From Achatina immaculata (lineage: Eukaryota > Mollusca > Gastropoda > Stylommatophora > Achatinidae), in assembly GCA_009760885.1 (NCBI GenBank), contig CM019713.1:6673266-6737265 (forward strand): a DNA stretch of 64,000 bases. Direction: 5' to 3'. This document shows, piece after piece, positions 53,185-63,775 of the stretch. The position numbers and the translations under genes are program-made. How positions within the stretch are numbered: position 1 is the stretch's first letter; every line of letters starts with the position of its first letter. The notes beneath the pieces are model-generated. The model made no database searches. It was not told where the DNA came from and saw nothing but the letters and a program-made list of their open reading frames with translations.

Positions 53185-55245
53185 ACAATACGCCTAGTAC
53201 ACATAGAATACTGACACCCAAGCAAACACTAGCACACACAGAATACTGACACCCAAGCAAACATTAGTACACATAGAATACTGACATTCAAACAAAAATT
53301 AGGACTCATAGAATACTGACAGCTAGATAAACACTAGCAGAATACTGACAGCCAAGCAAACACTAGTACACATAGAATACTGATAGCCAAGCAAACATCA
53401 GTACTCATAGAATACTGACATAAAAACAGATATTAGCACTCATGGAATACTGACAACCAAACAAACACTAGTACATACAGAATACTGACACCCAAGCAAA
53501 TACTAGTACACATAGAATACTGACAGCCAAAAACACTAGTACACATACAGTACTGAGAGCCAAACAAACACAAGCACATATAGAATAGTGACACACAAGC
53601 AAACACTAGTACACATAGAATACTGACAACCAAACAAAAAGTAGTACACATAGAATACTGACAACCAAACAAAAAGTAGTACACATAGAATACTGACAAC
53701 CAAACAAAAAGTAGTACACATAGAATACTGACATCCAAGCAAACACAGGTATGCATAGAACATTGACAGCAACAAAACATTAGTACTCACAGAATACTGA
53801 CATCCAAACAAACATTAGCACTCATAGAATATTGACAGCCAGTCAAAAACTATTACACATAGAATACTGACAGCCAAACAAAAACTAGTACACATAGAAT
53901 AATGACACCGAAGCAAACACTAGTACACACTGAATACTGGCATTCAAGCAAACATTCTGACACATAGAATATTAAAAGTCACGCAAACATTAGTACATAC
54001 AGAATACTGACAGCCAAGCAAACACTAATACACATAGAATACTGACAGTCAAGCAAACGATAGTACACATAGAATACTGACATCCAAGCAAACACAGGTA
54101 TGCATAGAACATTGACAGCAACAAAACATTAGTACTCACAGAATACTGACATCCAAACAAACATTAGCACTCATAGAATATTGACAGCCAGTCAAAAACT
54201 ATTACACATAGAATACTGACAGCCAAACAAAAACTAGTACACATAGAATAATGACACCGAAGCAAACACTAGTACACACTGAATACTGGCATTCAAGCAA
54301 ACATTCTGACACATAGAATATTAAAAGTCACGCAAACATTAGTACATACAGAATACTGACAGCCAAGCAAACACTAATACACATAGAATACTGACAGTCA
54401 AGCAAACGATAGTACACATAGAATACTGACAACCAAACAATCACTAGTACACAAGAATGTTGACAGCAAAACAAACACTAATACACATAGAATACTGACA
54501 GTCAAGCAAACGATAGTACACATAGAATACTGACAACCAAACAATCACTAGTACACAAGAATGTTGACAGCCAAACAAACACTAATACACATAGAATACT
54601 GACAGCCAAACAAACACTAGCACACATAAAACAATGATAGCGAAGAAAACACTAATACTCATAGAATAATGACAGCCAAGCAAACATTATTACACATAAA
54701 GTACTGGAAATGAAGCAAACACGAGTATACACAGAATACTGACAGCCAAGCAAACACTAGTACACAGAAGCAAACACTAGTACATACAGAATACTGAGAG
54801 CCACGCAAACACTAGTACACACAGAATGGTGAACCCAAGCAAATACTAGCAGACACAGAATACTGATAGCCAAGCAAACATTAGCACACATAGAATACTG
54901 ATAGCGAAGAAACACTAGTATACACAGAATACTGACACCCAAAGAAACGCTAGTACTCATAGAATATTGACAGTCAAGCAAACATTAGTATATATAGAAT
55001 ACTGAAAACCAAGCAAACATTAGTACACATAAAATACTGACACCCAAGCAAACACTAGTACATACAAAATACTGACAGCCAAGCAAACAATAGTACGCAT
55101 AGAATTCGGACAGCCAAGCAAACACTATTACACATAAAATACTGACACCTGAGCAAAAATTAGTACACGTAGAATACTGACAGGCTAGTAAACACTAGTA
55201 CATGTAGAATACTGACAGCCAAGCAAACACTAAATCAAACAACAT
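53185..55245 (+). repeat. ~35-bp satellite, about 57 copies
   Basis: Unit 'acatagaatactgacagcca' plus 'agcaaacactagtac' repeats for 2.06 kb. Three units make 105 bases, i.e. 35 codons, so long minus-strand frames (CVLVFAWLSVFYV-like) appear. They are not genes. It has a higher-order structure: 53731-54079 is repeated as 54080-54428. Confidence 0.97.
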
Positions 55246-55352
55246 AAAGGCTAATAGAAAACTTGAAAAATATGCTTGTATGGCTTAGGAGACGATGACG
55301 TCCTCTAACAGATTAGCAGAGCCTACACGTTGAGTATTGTAAGATGATGCTA

Positions 55353-55396
55353 AACCTCTCTCTCTCTCTCTCTTCTCTCTCTCATTCTCTCTGGTT
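55353..55396 (+). repeat. (CT)n microsatellite
   Basis: 'ctctctctctctctctctt' and continuation. Confidence 0.95.
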
Positions 55397-55689
55397 TATC
55401 CTACTGATTACCCATTGTTCTACCTCACTACGTCCCCTCCTCCAGCCCTCCCTTACAACAGGAGAGGTCTCTAAGCCACGGAGCAATGCACAGACTCGAC
55501 CCCCTTCTCTCTGGGTCCTGCAGACAAGCCATTGATATATATGTTTTTTTTTTAAGGTACAGCTATTTCATGAAAGTAAATAACGAGAGTTATCCTCGTC
55601 AAGTATTGAAAAAAGGGCAAAATTATGCAGGAGTTTAGCATTAAACAGTTCATAATGAATTATAATATCATATTAAGGCAGTTTATCTC

Positions 55690-55803
55690 GTTTTAGTTAA
55701 TCCAGCTGTGAAAAATGACTACTCAGTTTGCTTGTGGTAAGAAAACTATTTCTTAAATATAAGAAAATGTATGTGGGCATTTAGGGATATATTGGAGTAC
55801 ATT
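55690..55803 (+). repeat. Left arm of a ~113-bp inverted repeat
   Basis: Reverse complement of 57434-57546 with only about half a dozen differences. Outer end 'gttttagttaatccagctgt', inner end 'gggatatattggagtacatt'. The interior contains an RTE 3' half. Confidence 0.95.
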
Positions 55804-55892
55804 ATTCACGTACTTATCAGTGGCATCAAGGGATAAAGTGGTGCTGATGTAAATATCTGCCACCTATGAGTTTACAGTCATCATCATCATCA

Positions 55893-56093
55893 TCAGGTGC
55901 CGTGCCGACTGGCGTTGGCTATTATGCTTCTCCAGAGTACCCGATCCTTCATGCAGGCCATCAGTTCAGTTGGTGATCTCCTCTCACACCATCCCGTCAG
56001 ACTGTCCAGTATCATTTCTCTTGGTCTTCCTCTTGATCTTCTTCCTTCTATTTTTCCTGTTGTTATAATATTTTCAATGCCTCCTCTTCTCAT
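55893..56093 (-). pseudogene. RTE-like ORF C-terminal piece
   Basis: 66 codons: MRRGGIENIITTGKIEGRRS ... GRPREMILDSLTGWCER ... RSIIANASRHGT, then stop at the (GAT)n tail. It is nearly identical to the copy at 43759-43959. The piece between it and the RT is separated by a run of seven A, which shifts the frame by one relative to the RT frame. Confidence 0.9.
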
Positions 56094-56232
56094 TGCATGT
56101 CCTATGAAAGTACATTGTCTCTCTCTTATCTTTCTGACAAGGTTTTTTTGTCTCTCCAGCTCTTCTTATACATTCTTCATTAGTTATTTTTGCTGTCCAG
56201 GGGATTCGCAACATTCTTCTAATAAACCACAT

Positions 56233-57357
56233 TTATGCTGCTTCCAATGATTTTTGTGCAGACTTGCCTATTGTCCATGATTCACTTCCATATAACAAGA
56301 TAGGTTCAATATAGCATTTTAGGACTCGTTTTCTAACATTCATTGATAAGGATGTGTTAGCTAATATGTTTCTCATTCTCTGAAATGCAGTCTTTGCTTG
56401 GCCTATTCTGTTCCTAATTTCTGTTTTGCATTTCCCATCTGAAGTTATTACTGCTCCAAGGTATTTGAATTTCTGCACCTGCTTTAGAATGGTTCCGTTT
56501 AATTTAATACTGCATGCTGGTGGATTCTCTTTCTTAGATATAACCATAGTCTCTGTCTTTTTGATGTTCAAAGTAAGGCCTTTCTGTTCACTTTCTTTGG
56601 CGACTTTATCCAAGAGATTTTGCAGGTCTTGTTGGTTCTCCGCTATCAGTACTGTGTCGTCAGCATACTGAAGGTTGTTAATATTGTATCCTCCAATTTT
56701 TATGCCTGGTTCTGTGATGATTGTTCTTAGAATATTCTCGCTGTACAGAGAAAAAAGGTCTGGAGATAGTACACATCCTTGTCGCACTCCTTGTTTTATA
56801 GGTTGGTATTTTCCAATTCCATTTTCAACTCGAACTGCTGCTTCTTGCTGCCAGTATAGATGTTTTACAATCATCAAGTCTTTGCCGTCTATATTGATGT
56901 CTTCAAGCATTTTAATAATTTCGCTATGTTTCACCTTGTCAAATGCCTTGGTGTAATCAATGGAGCATAAGTAGAGATCTTTCTGTACTTCTAAAGCTCT
57001 TTCTGTTAGTGTTCGTAAAGCATAAATGGCATTGTGTGTTCCCTTTCCTTCAACAAATCCAAACTGTTCATCTGCTATTTCCATTTTTATCTTTTTCCTT
57101 GTTCTTCTCATAATGATTCTCAGAAGTAGCTTCGTTATGTGACATGAGAGGCTGATAGTCCGGTGGTCGTCACATTCCTTTGCACCTGGTTTCTTTGGTA
57201 GTGCTATAAACGTGGATTTAATCAGGTCACTGGGAATATAACCACTGTTGTAAATATCATTCAGTAACTTGGTTATTATTTTTATTCCTGTCTCCTCTAG
57301 TGCCTCTATTTCTTCTATTGTTATATTATCAGGCCCAGTCGCTTTTCCTTTCTTCAT
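56233..57357 (-). pseudogene. RTE-like reverse transcriptase, 374-codon frame
   Basis: All core blocks are present in order: [60 protein letters not shown] (motif A Asp), [20 protein letters not shown] (motif B), [20 protein letters not shown] (motif C, intact YADD), [14 protein letters not shown] and [20 protein letters not shown]. The thumb [16 protein letters not shown] follows. It ends at TAA (56230-56235 region) where sister copies read Glu, and the endonuclease is missing. The polymerase core itself looks intact, the best in the window, but the copy cannot be autonomous. Confidence 0.92.
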
Positions 57358-57433
57358 GTGTTTGATAGCATCTATGATTTCAGCTTCAAGTATTGGCGGT
57401 CCATCACAGTTTTCAGTATCTGGTGTTAATTCT

Positions 57434-57546
57434 AATGTACTCCAATATATCCCTAAATGCCGACATACATTTTCTTATATTTAAGAAATAGTTTTCTTAC
57501 TACAGTATACTGAGTAGTCATTTTTCACAGCTGGATTAACTAAAAC
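57434..57546 (+). repeat. Right arm of a ~113-bp inverted repeat
   Basis: Starts 'aatgtactccaatatatccc' and ends 'ggattaactaaaac', matching the left arm 55690-55803 in reverse complement. No shared target-site duplication was found outside the arms. Confidence 0.95.
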
Positions 57547-57589
57547 AGTAATGGGGGAAAACGCGGCTGTGTAAGTGAGCCTTTTTCTT

Positions 57590-58060
57590 TTACCTTTACT
57601 GATCTGTAATCGGAGACTGGCATCACCGCATTCTGGGCATTCCCGTATGTCCTCCACCTTCCGTTCTAAAACTTACTGAAAAGTGTATCTGCTGATGGGG
57701 TCAGTCACACACTGGTTGTGGGTAGCTCGCGCTAAAACACTTCGTTTAGAAAAAAACGTTCACTTCCCCCTCTCCTCCCCCAACTCGATCATCCTCTTGA
57801 AATGATTGTTGCCATTCAACCCAATATCGCCCTCCTCTGTCTAATGTGGTTCATTCTTTCTCCTTCTTATCGGTTATTAGGGTTCCCTGAATTGATGCCA
57901 TGTCTGCCAGCTTGTCCGCGTTCTCATTGCCTTTGACTCCCGCATGACCCGGGCAGTATATCCACGTCAAACTGGATAACCCAGCGCCGTCTAGAGGCTG
58001 GATCCACTCCCTACAGAAGTAACGCCTTTCGATTTTCATAACCTTTTACCTTGTATCAAG
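57590..58060 (-). pseudogene. LINE D RNase H and C-terminal knuckle
   Basis: On the minus strand: SLTWIYCPGHAGVKGNENAD followed by KLADMASIQGTL (the end of RNase H with the conserved His and final Asp intact), then, after frameshifts, NQCVTDPISRYTFQ and VEDIRECPECGDASLRL. It matches 27530-28165 and 36735-36975. The 5' part is missing. Confidence 0.85.
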
Positions 58061-59754
58061 TTAACCTACAAGTATTCTGGCCTCGGACCAAAAATGGCGT
58101 GCTCTCACAAGAATTGATGTGAGTGAGAACTTCTGCTGTGTGTTCTGTTTATCGCGACAACAGTCCCATGGAACTTAACCCAGTGATCATTGGTAGGAGG
58201 TTTTGAAACCAGTACAGTTGTACTTGTCTTTCACTTTGCATGAAATACTTTCCGAAATACCAGTTTTCTCAACACATCATTCGGTACTTTATACCGTCTT
58301 TTTTTAATGTAAAACTAAACACACTTTACAAACATTAGTAGTAATTTATGTGTGATGTTTTTCCTTACCTTATTTGCGGCGAGATTTAATCTTTACAAAA
58401 TGTTCACATGCTGAACAAAAGTCAAAACTGGATGATTCTCCTCAATAAAAACTGAGCATCGTCATCCTACTGGCGATTATTCTCCAGCCGATTTCGCTCG
58501 TTGCTTTTTACTAGTATTTTGATAATATAAACCGGCTACAGTAACCGGCGACCTCCAAAAGTTTCGACTTTTCTCCTTTTTTTTTTTTGAATAGGTAATT
58601 TATTGGTTATTGCTGGTTAACGCGATCACTGGCCGCCTCAGGTAATTCCTTTCTTGATCAGTTTTCTTCTCTCCGCTGTCACAGTACATGTAACAATGGC
58701 TGACATAAAGCTTCATTAAAGAACTTTTCCGATAAATTTATCACATGAAGACACACAGGCAGGCCTCACAACACACAACACACATGACGGAACGAAGGAA
58801 AACACTAGGTCTGTGCAACCTCTAGTGAACAGACCCAGAAATAAACTCACATGAATAAATCATGGAAAGTAATATCTTACAGCTATTACTCAGCCATAGC
58901 GGCTGCAAGCAGTTTGTAACGGTATATGTTACGGGTTTAAACCCCATTATGGTTTTTTTATGAAGACGCCTATGATTTAATGTTTATATTTTCTGAGTTG
59001 CATTCTTGAATGATTGGCGGTGGTCTGAGAAACGGACAGCACGTGGTTTGGTGGGCATAAGTCTGATACGCGGGGATGCGTGTTAAGTTAAAGAAATGGG
59101 CGCTTGGTCGGTGCAGATATGTTTGTCGTATTATGGAATTTTGGGCTGAACTAGGCACTTTGAGAATTGCCCGAAAGCTTTATATCGGCTGTATGGCCTG
59201 ATTGTTTGATGGCTGAACTGAAGACCTGTAATTCGACATTTTGTTTAATGACTTTATCGTCCTTCCAGCATCCATCATCATTAAGTTCCACCTAATAAAC
59301 TTCACCTTTTCGTACTGTCAGCACTAGCCTTGCTTGCCTGTTACATTATGATGTCTCGGCAAAGGAAAATCTTCTGAATATTCACAGTCGCCTAAGCCGC
59401 ACCAAGTAGGGTTATACAGACGATACAGCAACGTCATGGTCACAAGTTAATAGGGTTTACACTTTAAACTAAACAGTTCTCGTTGACTGTATCTTAACCC
59501 AAATACGGCGTGCTACTTGGCCACCTCACCCGCAATGAAAATGAAAAACCGCTGTTTTCCCGTTGGACTGCTTGTCCAATATGAAAACTCTCACTTATTT
59601 CAATTGACGCCATACGGTGGCTTCTGTATCACAAGTATACACTTCATTGCATCAAGCAGTCCCTTAACATCTGACCTGAGATTTGCTCCAATCATCAACA
59701 TGGAACCCCGAAAATGGACTTCCATCAACTGCCTCACGCAGCTTCCTAATCGTC
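58061..59754. other. No recognisable repeat or gene
   Basis: Longest stretch of the window without identified transposons or arrays. A tRNA-like scrap near 58895-58945 ('gttacgggtttaaacccc' as B box) is possible. Could be unique host sequence or intron of the gene with the exon at 60679-60812. Confidence 0.4.
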
Positions 59755-60075
59755 AAGTCAGTCAGTCATTTGCATGTCCCTTGTGGAACTTTGCCCCCCC
59801 CCCCCACACCCCCCCCCACCCCTCAACAGCTCTCCTGTAGGCCTCTCGGTTGTGGGTAAGATGCCCTGCTGCTGATGCATCCATTTGCAGATTATCAACG
59901 ATGTCTTGCAGCCATCTTCGCCTTGGTCTTCCTCTTTTTCTTTTCCCCATTAGTTACCCTTCCAAGACGGTCTTCTCTAAGTTATCATGATGTTTAATGT
60001 GTCCAAAATATTTAAGTTTTCTCTCTTTAATCCTCTTTTCTAGCCAACCTTCTCAATATTAAGTTCTTGTAGTAT
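59755..60075 (-). mobile_element. LINE F 3' fragment with (TGAC)n tail
   Basis: Minus strand reads KERKLKYFGHIKHHDN (frameshifted), then MGKRKRGRPRRRWLQDIVDN and LTHNREAYRRAVEG, the GRPRRRW..D...DR..WR..V signature of LINE C-termini, ending with 'tgactgactgact'. An embedded poly(C) stretch lies at 59795-59820. Confidence 0.8.
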
Positions 60076-60678
60076 GGATATACTTGTTATTTTTTGTGTC
60101 CATGATATTTGAAGCAATGACAAATAATCGTAGAAGGAAATCATTAAGGAACTCACCGACACATCAGTCAGAATGCAATTATAATATGTACAAAATATGT
60201 AGATTCTCACACGCTCCAGGATTCAGTTAATTTCCATCAGCGATGATCATTTATTTCCGCTTTTGCCAGCGTTATCTTTCTTTACACACCGATACTACAC
60301 CCAGCTTCGGGCATTATCTACACATTTGAAATCTTTCATCATAAACCTGGCAAAATTTATCATTTAGACGCTACATAAGACTTACACCACAACATAACAA
60401 CACTTTACCCCAGCCTTAAAGACCACACAGACCATACACATCATAGTCTCACGGGTGTACTCGGGGGACTGGCGGCAGGTGCCCGCCTCTAAATTACTGT
60501 ACGGCCTTTAAGATGAAGAATTCAAATATTTTTTTTGGACTAACTTTCCGTACTAACAGCTTGTCTCATGCTTCACCTACTTGTCTGTCTCGGCCAACCA
60601 GCAGTCTGCAGCAGATTTTATCAGCACATTCACACTCTAAGATAACAGGAATAACCAAAAACAAACAAACAAACTTAC
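60076..60678. other. Nothing recognised (possibly intron)
   Basis: No repeat or motif. It would be the intron downstream of the candidate exon. Confidence 0.35.
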
Positions 60679-60812
60679 ACTTAGAAGAAAAGTACTGTCT
60701 CTCCATCTTGTTCAGCTCCATGTACAGCAGTTTCACCCGTGGCTGACGTCTAGAGTTCTGGCAGTATTCGGACAATGCTCTAGCCATGCAGTCAATCACG
60801 TCTGGGAACAAT
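60679..60812 (-). CDS. Candidate host-gene exon on minus strand
   Basis: Reading the minus strand: acceptor 'caatttcag' (AG at 60813-60814 on the plus strand), then one base plus 44 codons and one base, ending at a consensus donor GTAAGT (60673-60678). It encodes LFPDVIDCMARALSEYCQNS, then RRQPRVKLLYMELNKMERQY and FSSK, a helical, well-balanced sequence unlike the transposon frames. I do not recognise the protein. Phase 2 in and phase 1 out. No adjoining exons were found, so the gene assignment rests on composition and splice sites only. Confidence 0.55.
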
Positions 60813-61396
60813 CTGAAATTGTTTACGAAGCACGCACGCTGTGTTCATAAATCTAAGTTTTCAAGACTTCCCCCTTTATTGTAATAAGTGCTTTTGTGCT
60901 CGTTTTGATTAAACGTCACATCTTTTATAGTTGCTCTGTTGTGGCACAGAAGTTTAGCGAAAGCCACGTAATGTTAAATGCAGTTTTAAAATGGCACCAT
61001 AAAGTGAAGACAAAAGTGAAGTTTTACCAAAACGGAGATTCAAAAATGTTTTTAAAATGTTGTCATTGGCAAAAAACAGGACTAATATTTTGTTTCCTCG
61101 GTTTTTCTATCTTCTAATCTCCTTTAGTTTTCGCATATCAACTCAACCCTTTTCGTCGTTAATCCTTGTTTTACTCTTCATTTATACTTTTCTTTCTCAC
61201 CTTTGCCTATCTTTTTTTTTTTTCGTTGTGAATTTCCCGAATAATTATATGATTTTGTAATATATCACATGTCGTGATCAAAGGCGCAGTTCAGCGTTCT
61301 TGATATTCTAATAAAGGAGTTATTTTTCACTCGTCGACCAAAACTATAGAACACATAACCATGCGGTTCACAATCAATGGTGAATGCAAACCTTCT
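60813..61396. other. Nothing recognised
   Basis: AT-rich with T runs. Would be intron upstream of the candidate exon. Confidence 0.35.
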
Positions 61397-61735
61397 CCCC
61401 CCCCCCCCCCCCCCATACAGATGGGGTTGAACTTTAGAGTGCCACTATTCATCTCAGCGACCCCAAAAACTATGGATTCAACACTAATATCGGTCGTTTT
61501 CTATTATTTGTACGTGTCACCACACCCCCCCCCCCCACAAAAAAATCCTTAGGCCCCCATGCCGATGGAGGCTGAACTTGGATTTAAACGACATCGAGAG
61601 TGTCACTATTAATCTCAGCGACCCTGAAAACTACGGGTTCGACACAAATGTCGGTCGTTTTCGATTATTTGTACATGTTACTACATCCCACCCCCATCCT
61701 TAGGACACCATGCCCATTGGAGGTAATGAACGTGA
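61397..61735 (+). repeat. ~161-bp tandem duplication with poly(C) tracts
   Basis: 'cactattcatctcagcgacc' (61443) recurs as 'cactattaatctcagcgacc' (61604), followed in both by 'ggtcgttttc.attatttgta', and each copy is preceded by a C-rich tract (C18 at 61397-61414, C12 at 61525-61536). A third partial copy begins after 61690. Confidence 0.88.
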
Positions 61736-62208
61736 TCCAAACTGTACACTATCAGTGTAGTAAACAATTACACTATGAAGTAAAAGAGTGAAATGAAACT
61801 GTCACATTCCCTGAAAGACGATAAATTGGAAGACTTACCGAATTAATGTATCTTATATACGACGATCTAAGATCGGCAGGGTGCTGGATGTTTCTGGAAT
61901 ATCATGAGCCCATGGCCGGAGTCATATCTATAACCTTCTAGAAGGCTGTTATTTGGACTTGCCATTAGACTTACCATGGGAGACTACAAATGCTTCTCTT
62001 AGACAAGTACCGCTCTATTTAACGATTATTTCCCTTAGACCACTCTTTGTTCCACCGTGACTTTAGTGGATAAGACATCCACCCCCTTTGTACCCCACTC
62101 TCAGCGCAGATATTGGTATCTTAGCCCCAAATTATACATCTCCAGATTGTAAGTCATATGTGTACCAATTTGGTTGAAATTACTCCAGGCGTTCCAGAGT
62201 GATGCCGA

Positions 62209-62284
<76 letters not shown>

Positions 62285-62694
62285 ATTAGAATATTTGGAT
62301 TGCACTTTTTTTGAGTCGCTACAATTTTGGAAACAGGGGTGGGGTAGGGGTGAGGTGGAGTGGGGAATATCATCCTGACATATAGAGAAAAGGGTGCCTG
62401 TGGCAAAAATAGCTGAGAACCACTGATATAGCCCAAGCCACACGGACCAGAGAAGACTCTGCAAGTGAAGCAAAAGCTTTAGAGGTGCCATCAAAACGTT
62501 GAGAAAGCTGAAAGCTTAACGATGAGGACAGAACTTCAAGTTTAGTGCTATCTTCAGCATTTCTGGGGGTAAGGAGCTCTCGTCTTTATTTTAACTACAA
62601 GGCTTCATGATGTGAGCAATTTTCTTTCTCTGTAGATTCTTTTACTTTTTTATATTTAAATAATTCAGTGGATACTAGGGGGGAAAAGCCATGA
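61736..62694. other. Mostly unassigned, with a (TA)n and a hAT-like end
   Basis: (TA)n at 62212-62281, and a hAT-type terminus in reverse complement near 62410-62435 ('gctgagaaccactga'). No coding evidence. Confidence 0.45.
62212..62281 (+). repeat. (TA)n microsatellite, ~70 bp
   Basis: Uninterrupted TA except one 'taat' step near 62242. Confidence 0.98.
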
Positions 62695-63202
62695 AATGCT
62701 ATATCGAGCCAGTATTACTATATGGGAGGGAATCATGGTCATTAGCAAAAACAACAAAGAGAGCATTTGAGGCAACTGTAATGTGCTTTCTAAGGAAGAA
62801 TAGGCAACTGAAATGTGCTTTCTAAGGAAGAATAGGCAACTGAAATGTGCTTTCTAAGGAAGAATAGGCAACTGAAATGTACTTTCAACGGAATAATGTT
62901 AAGAACACCGTGGACAGCAAAAATAACAAATGAAGAAAGCCTAAGAAAAGCCAATGAGAAACGAGCCTTAATGAACACACTGCAGGGGAGACAATCTAGG
63001 TTCATTGGCTGTATAATGAGAGGAGGAGGAGTCGAAAATATAGTGACAACAGCGAAAATGTTGTGAGGCAGCAAAGGAAGAGGCAGACCAAGAGAAAAAA
63101 AAATATCTTAGAAGGCTTGACAAAACGACAGAAATAATGTAAACTTGGAAATTGTGGAGAGACATGGTCGTCGACGCCTCAAGACATGGCGCATGATGAT
63201 GA
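62695..63202 (+). mobile_element. RTE-like LINE 3' fragment
   Basis: Reads CYIEPVLLYGRESWSLAKTT (matching [12 protein letters not shown] in the 56233 copy), then, after a repeated segment, RTPWTAKITNEESLRKAN, RFIGCIMRGGGVENIVTTAK and a broken GRGRPREKK. It ends 'gcgcatgatgatgatgat'. A diverged relative of the other RTE copies. Confidence 0.85.
62771..62885 (+). repeat. 32-bp minisatellite inside the RTE coding region, ~3.6 copies
   Basis: 'ggcaactgaaatgtgctttc' plus 'taaggaagaata' at 62771, 62803, 62835 and 62867. It expanded from a segment that encodes EATVMCFLRKN in the RTE, so a minisatellite was born from LINE coding sequence. Confidence 0.95.
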
Positions 63203-63319
63203 TGATTTGCAGTAATGCATTTCCTGTTGTTAATGGAGGCTTAGTAGCCGCATCCTCAGCTGTCTCTAAGAATGGCGTGGATTTCTGTTCGCAGAGTTTC
63301 TTAAACAAACTAATTTATC

Positions 63320-63390
63320 CCCTGTGGTCTGCTGGCTAAGATGTGTCTCTACGCCCCACGGCGGACGGAGCTTGGAATCCAGGAGCGGGA
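63320..63390 (+). repeat. tRNA-like SINE head
   Basis: 'tggctaagatg' fits an A box and 'gcttggaatcc' a B box 35-40 bases later. The continuation is not matched to other copies. Confidence 0.45.
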
Positions 63391-63435
63391 GAAATAAATA
63401 AACCAACTTACAAATCTCTGGGAGTAATGATCCAG

Positions 63436-63475
63436 AAGCCACCACCACTACCACCACCACCACTACCACCACCAG
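63436..63475 (+). repeat. (ACC)n microsatellite
   Basis: 'ccaccaccactaccaccacc' type triplets, 40 bases. Confidence 0.95.
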
Positions 63476-63633
63476 AGTCGAGTAATAGGAATTTTAAGAG
63501 GCCAAAACAGTTTTAGTTTTTTAAGTGGAGGCAGAGTACCTCCACTGATGATGTACGGGTCTGTGTAGTTGTTTTCTTCTCTAAAGTAGAATTTCCTGAA
63601 GATGTGATGGGTAGTTCATTTTGTAGAGTTGGT

Positions 63634-63770
63634 GTAATATTGGTTGTGGTGATATTGGTATCAGGTTGTAAGATTGGTCGTGGTGATATTGGTATCAGGT
63701 TGTAAGATTGGTCGTGGTGATATTGGTATCAGGTTGTAAGATTGGTCGTGGTGATATTAGTATCAGGTTG
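63634..63770 (+). repeat. 34-bp minisatellite, 4 copies
   Basis: 'gtaagattggtcgtggtgat' plus 'attggtatcaggtt' at 63634, 63668, 63702 and 63736. Confidence 0.97.
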
Positions 63771-63775
63771 TAATA

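Larger units (their letters stand above)
55877..57433 (-). mobile_element. RTE-like LINE 3' half
   Basis: It runs on the minus strand from 57433 (just upstream of the RT) to the tail, seen here as 'catcatcatcatcaggtgcc'. It holds a nearly complete RT and C-terminus. It overlaps 376-930 in content, so the two copies jointly represent most of the family, but each is truncated. It lies between the arms of an inverted repeat. Confidence 0.92.

Noticed and set aside
53433..54981. Cys/Tyr/Val-rich minus-strand frames resembling membrane proteins
   Set aside because: They follow the 35-bp satellite (three units = 35 codons). No start context or independent signal.
58890..58950. Possible tRNA gene ('gttacgggtttaaacccc')
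   Set aside because: Only a B-box-like palindrome is visible. No cloverleaf or A box at the right distance.
59517..59840. 107-codon plus-strand frame
   Set aside because: It overlaps the 3' part of LINE F on the opposite strand and ends in poly(C)-coded Pro. No protein signature.
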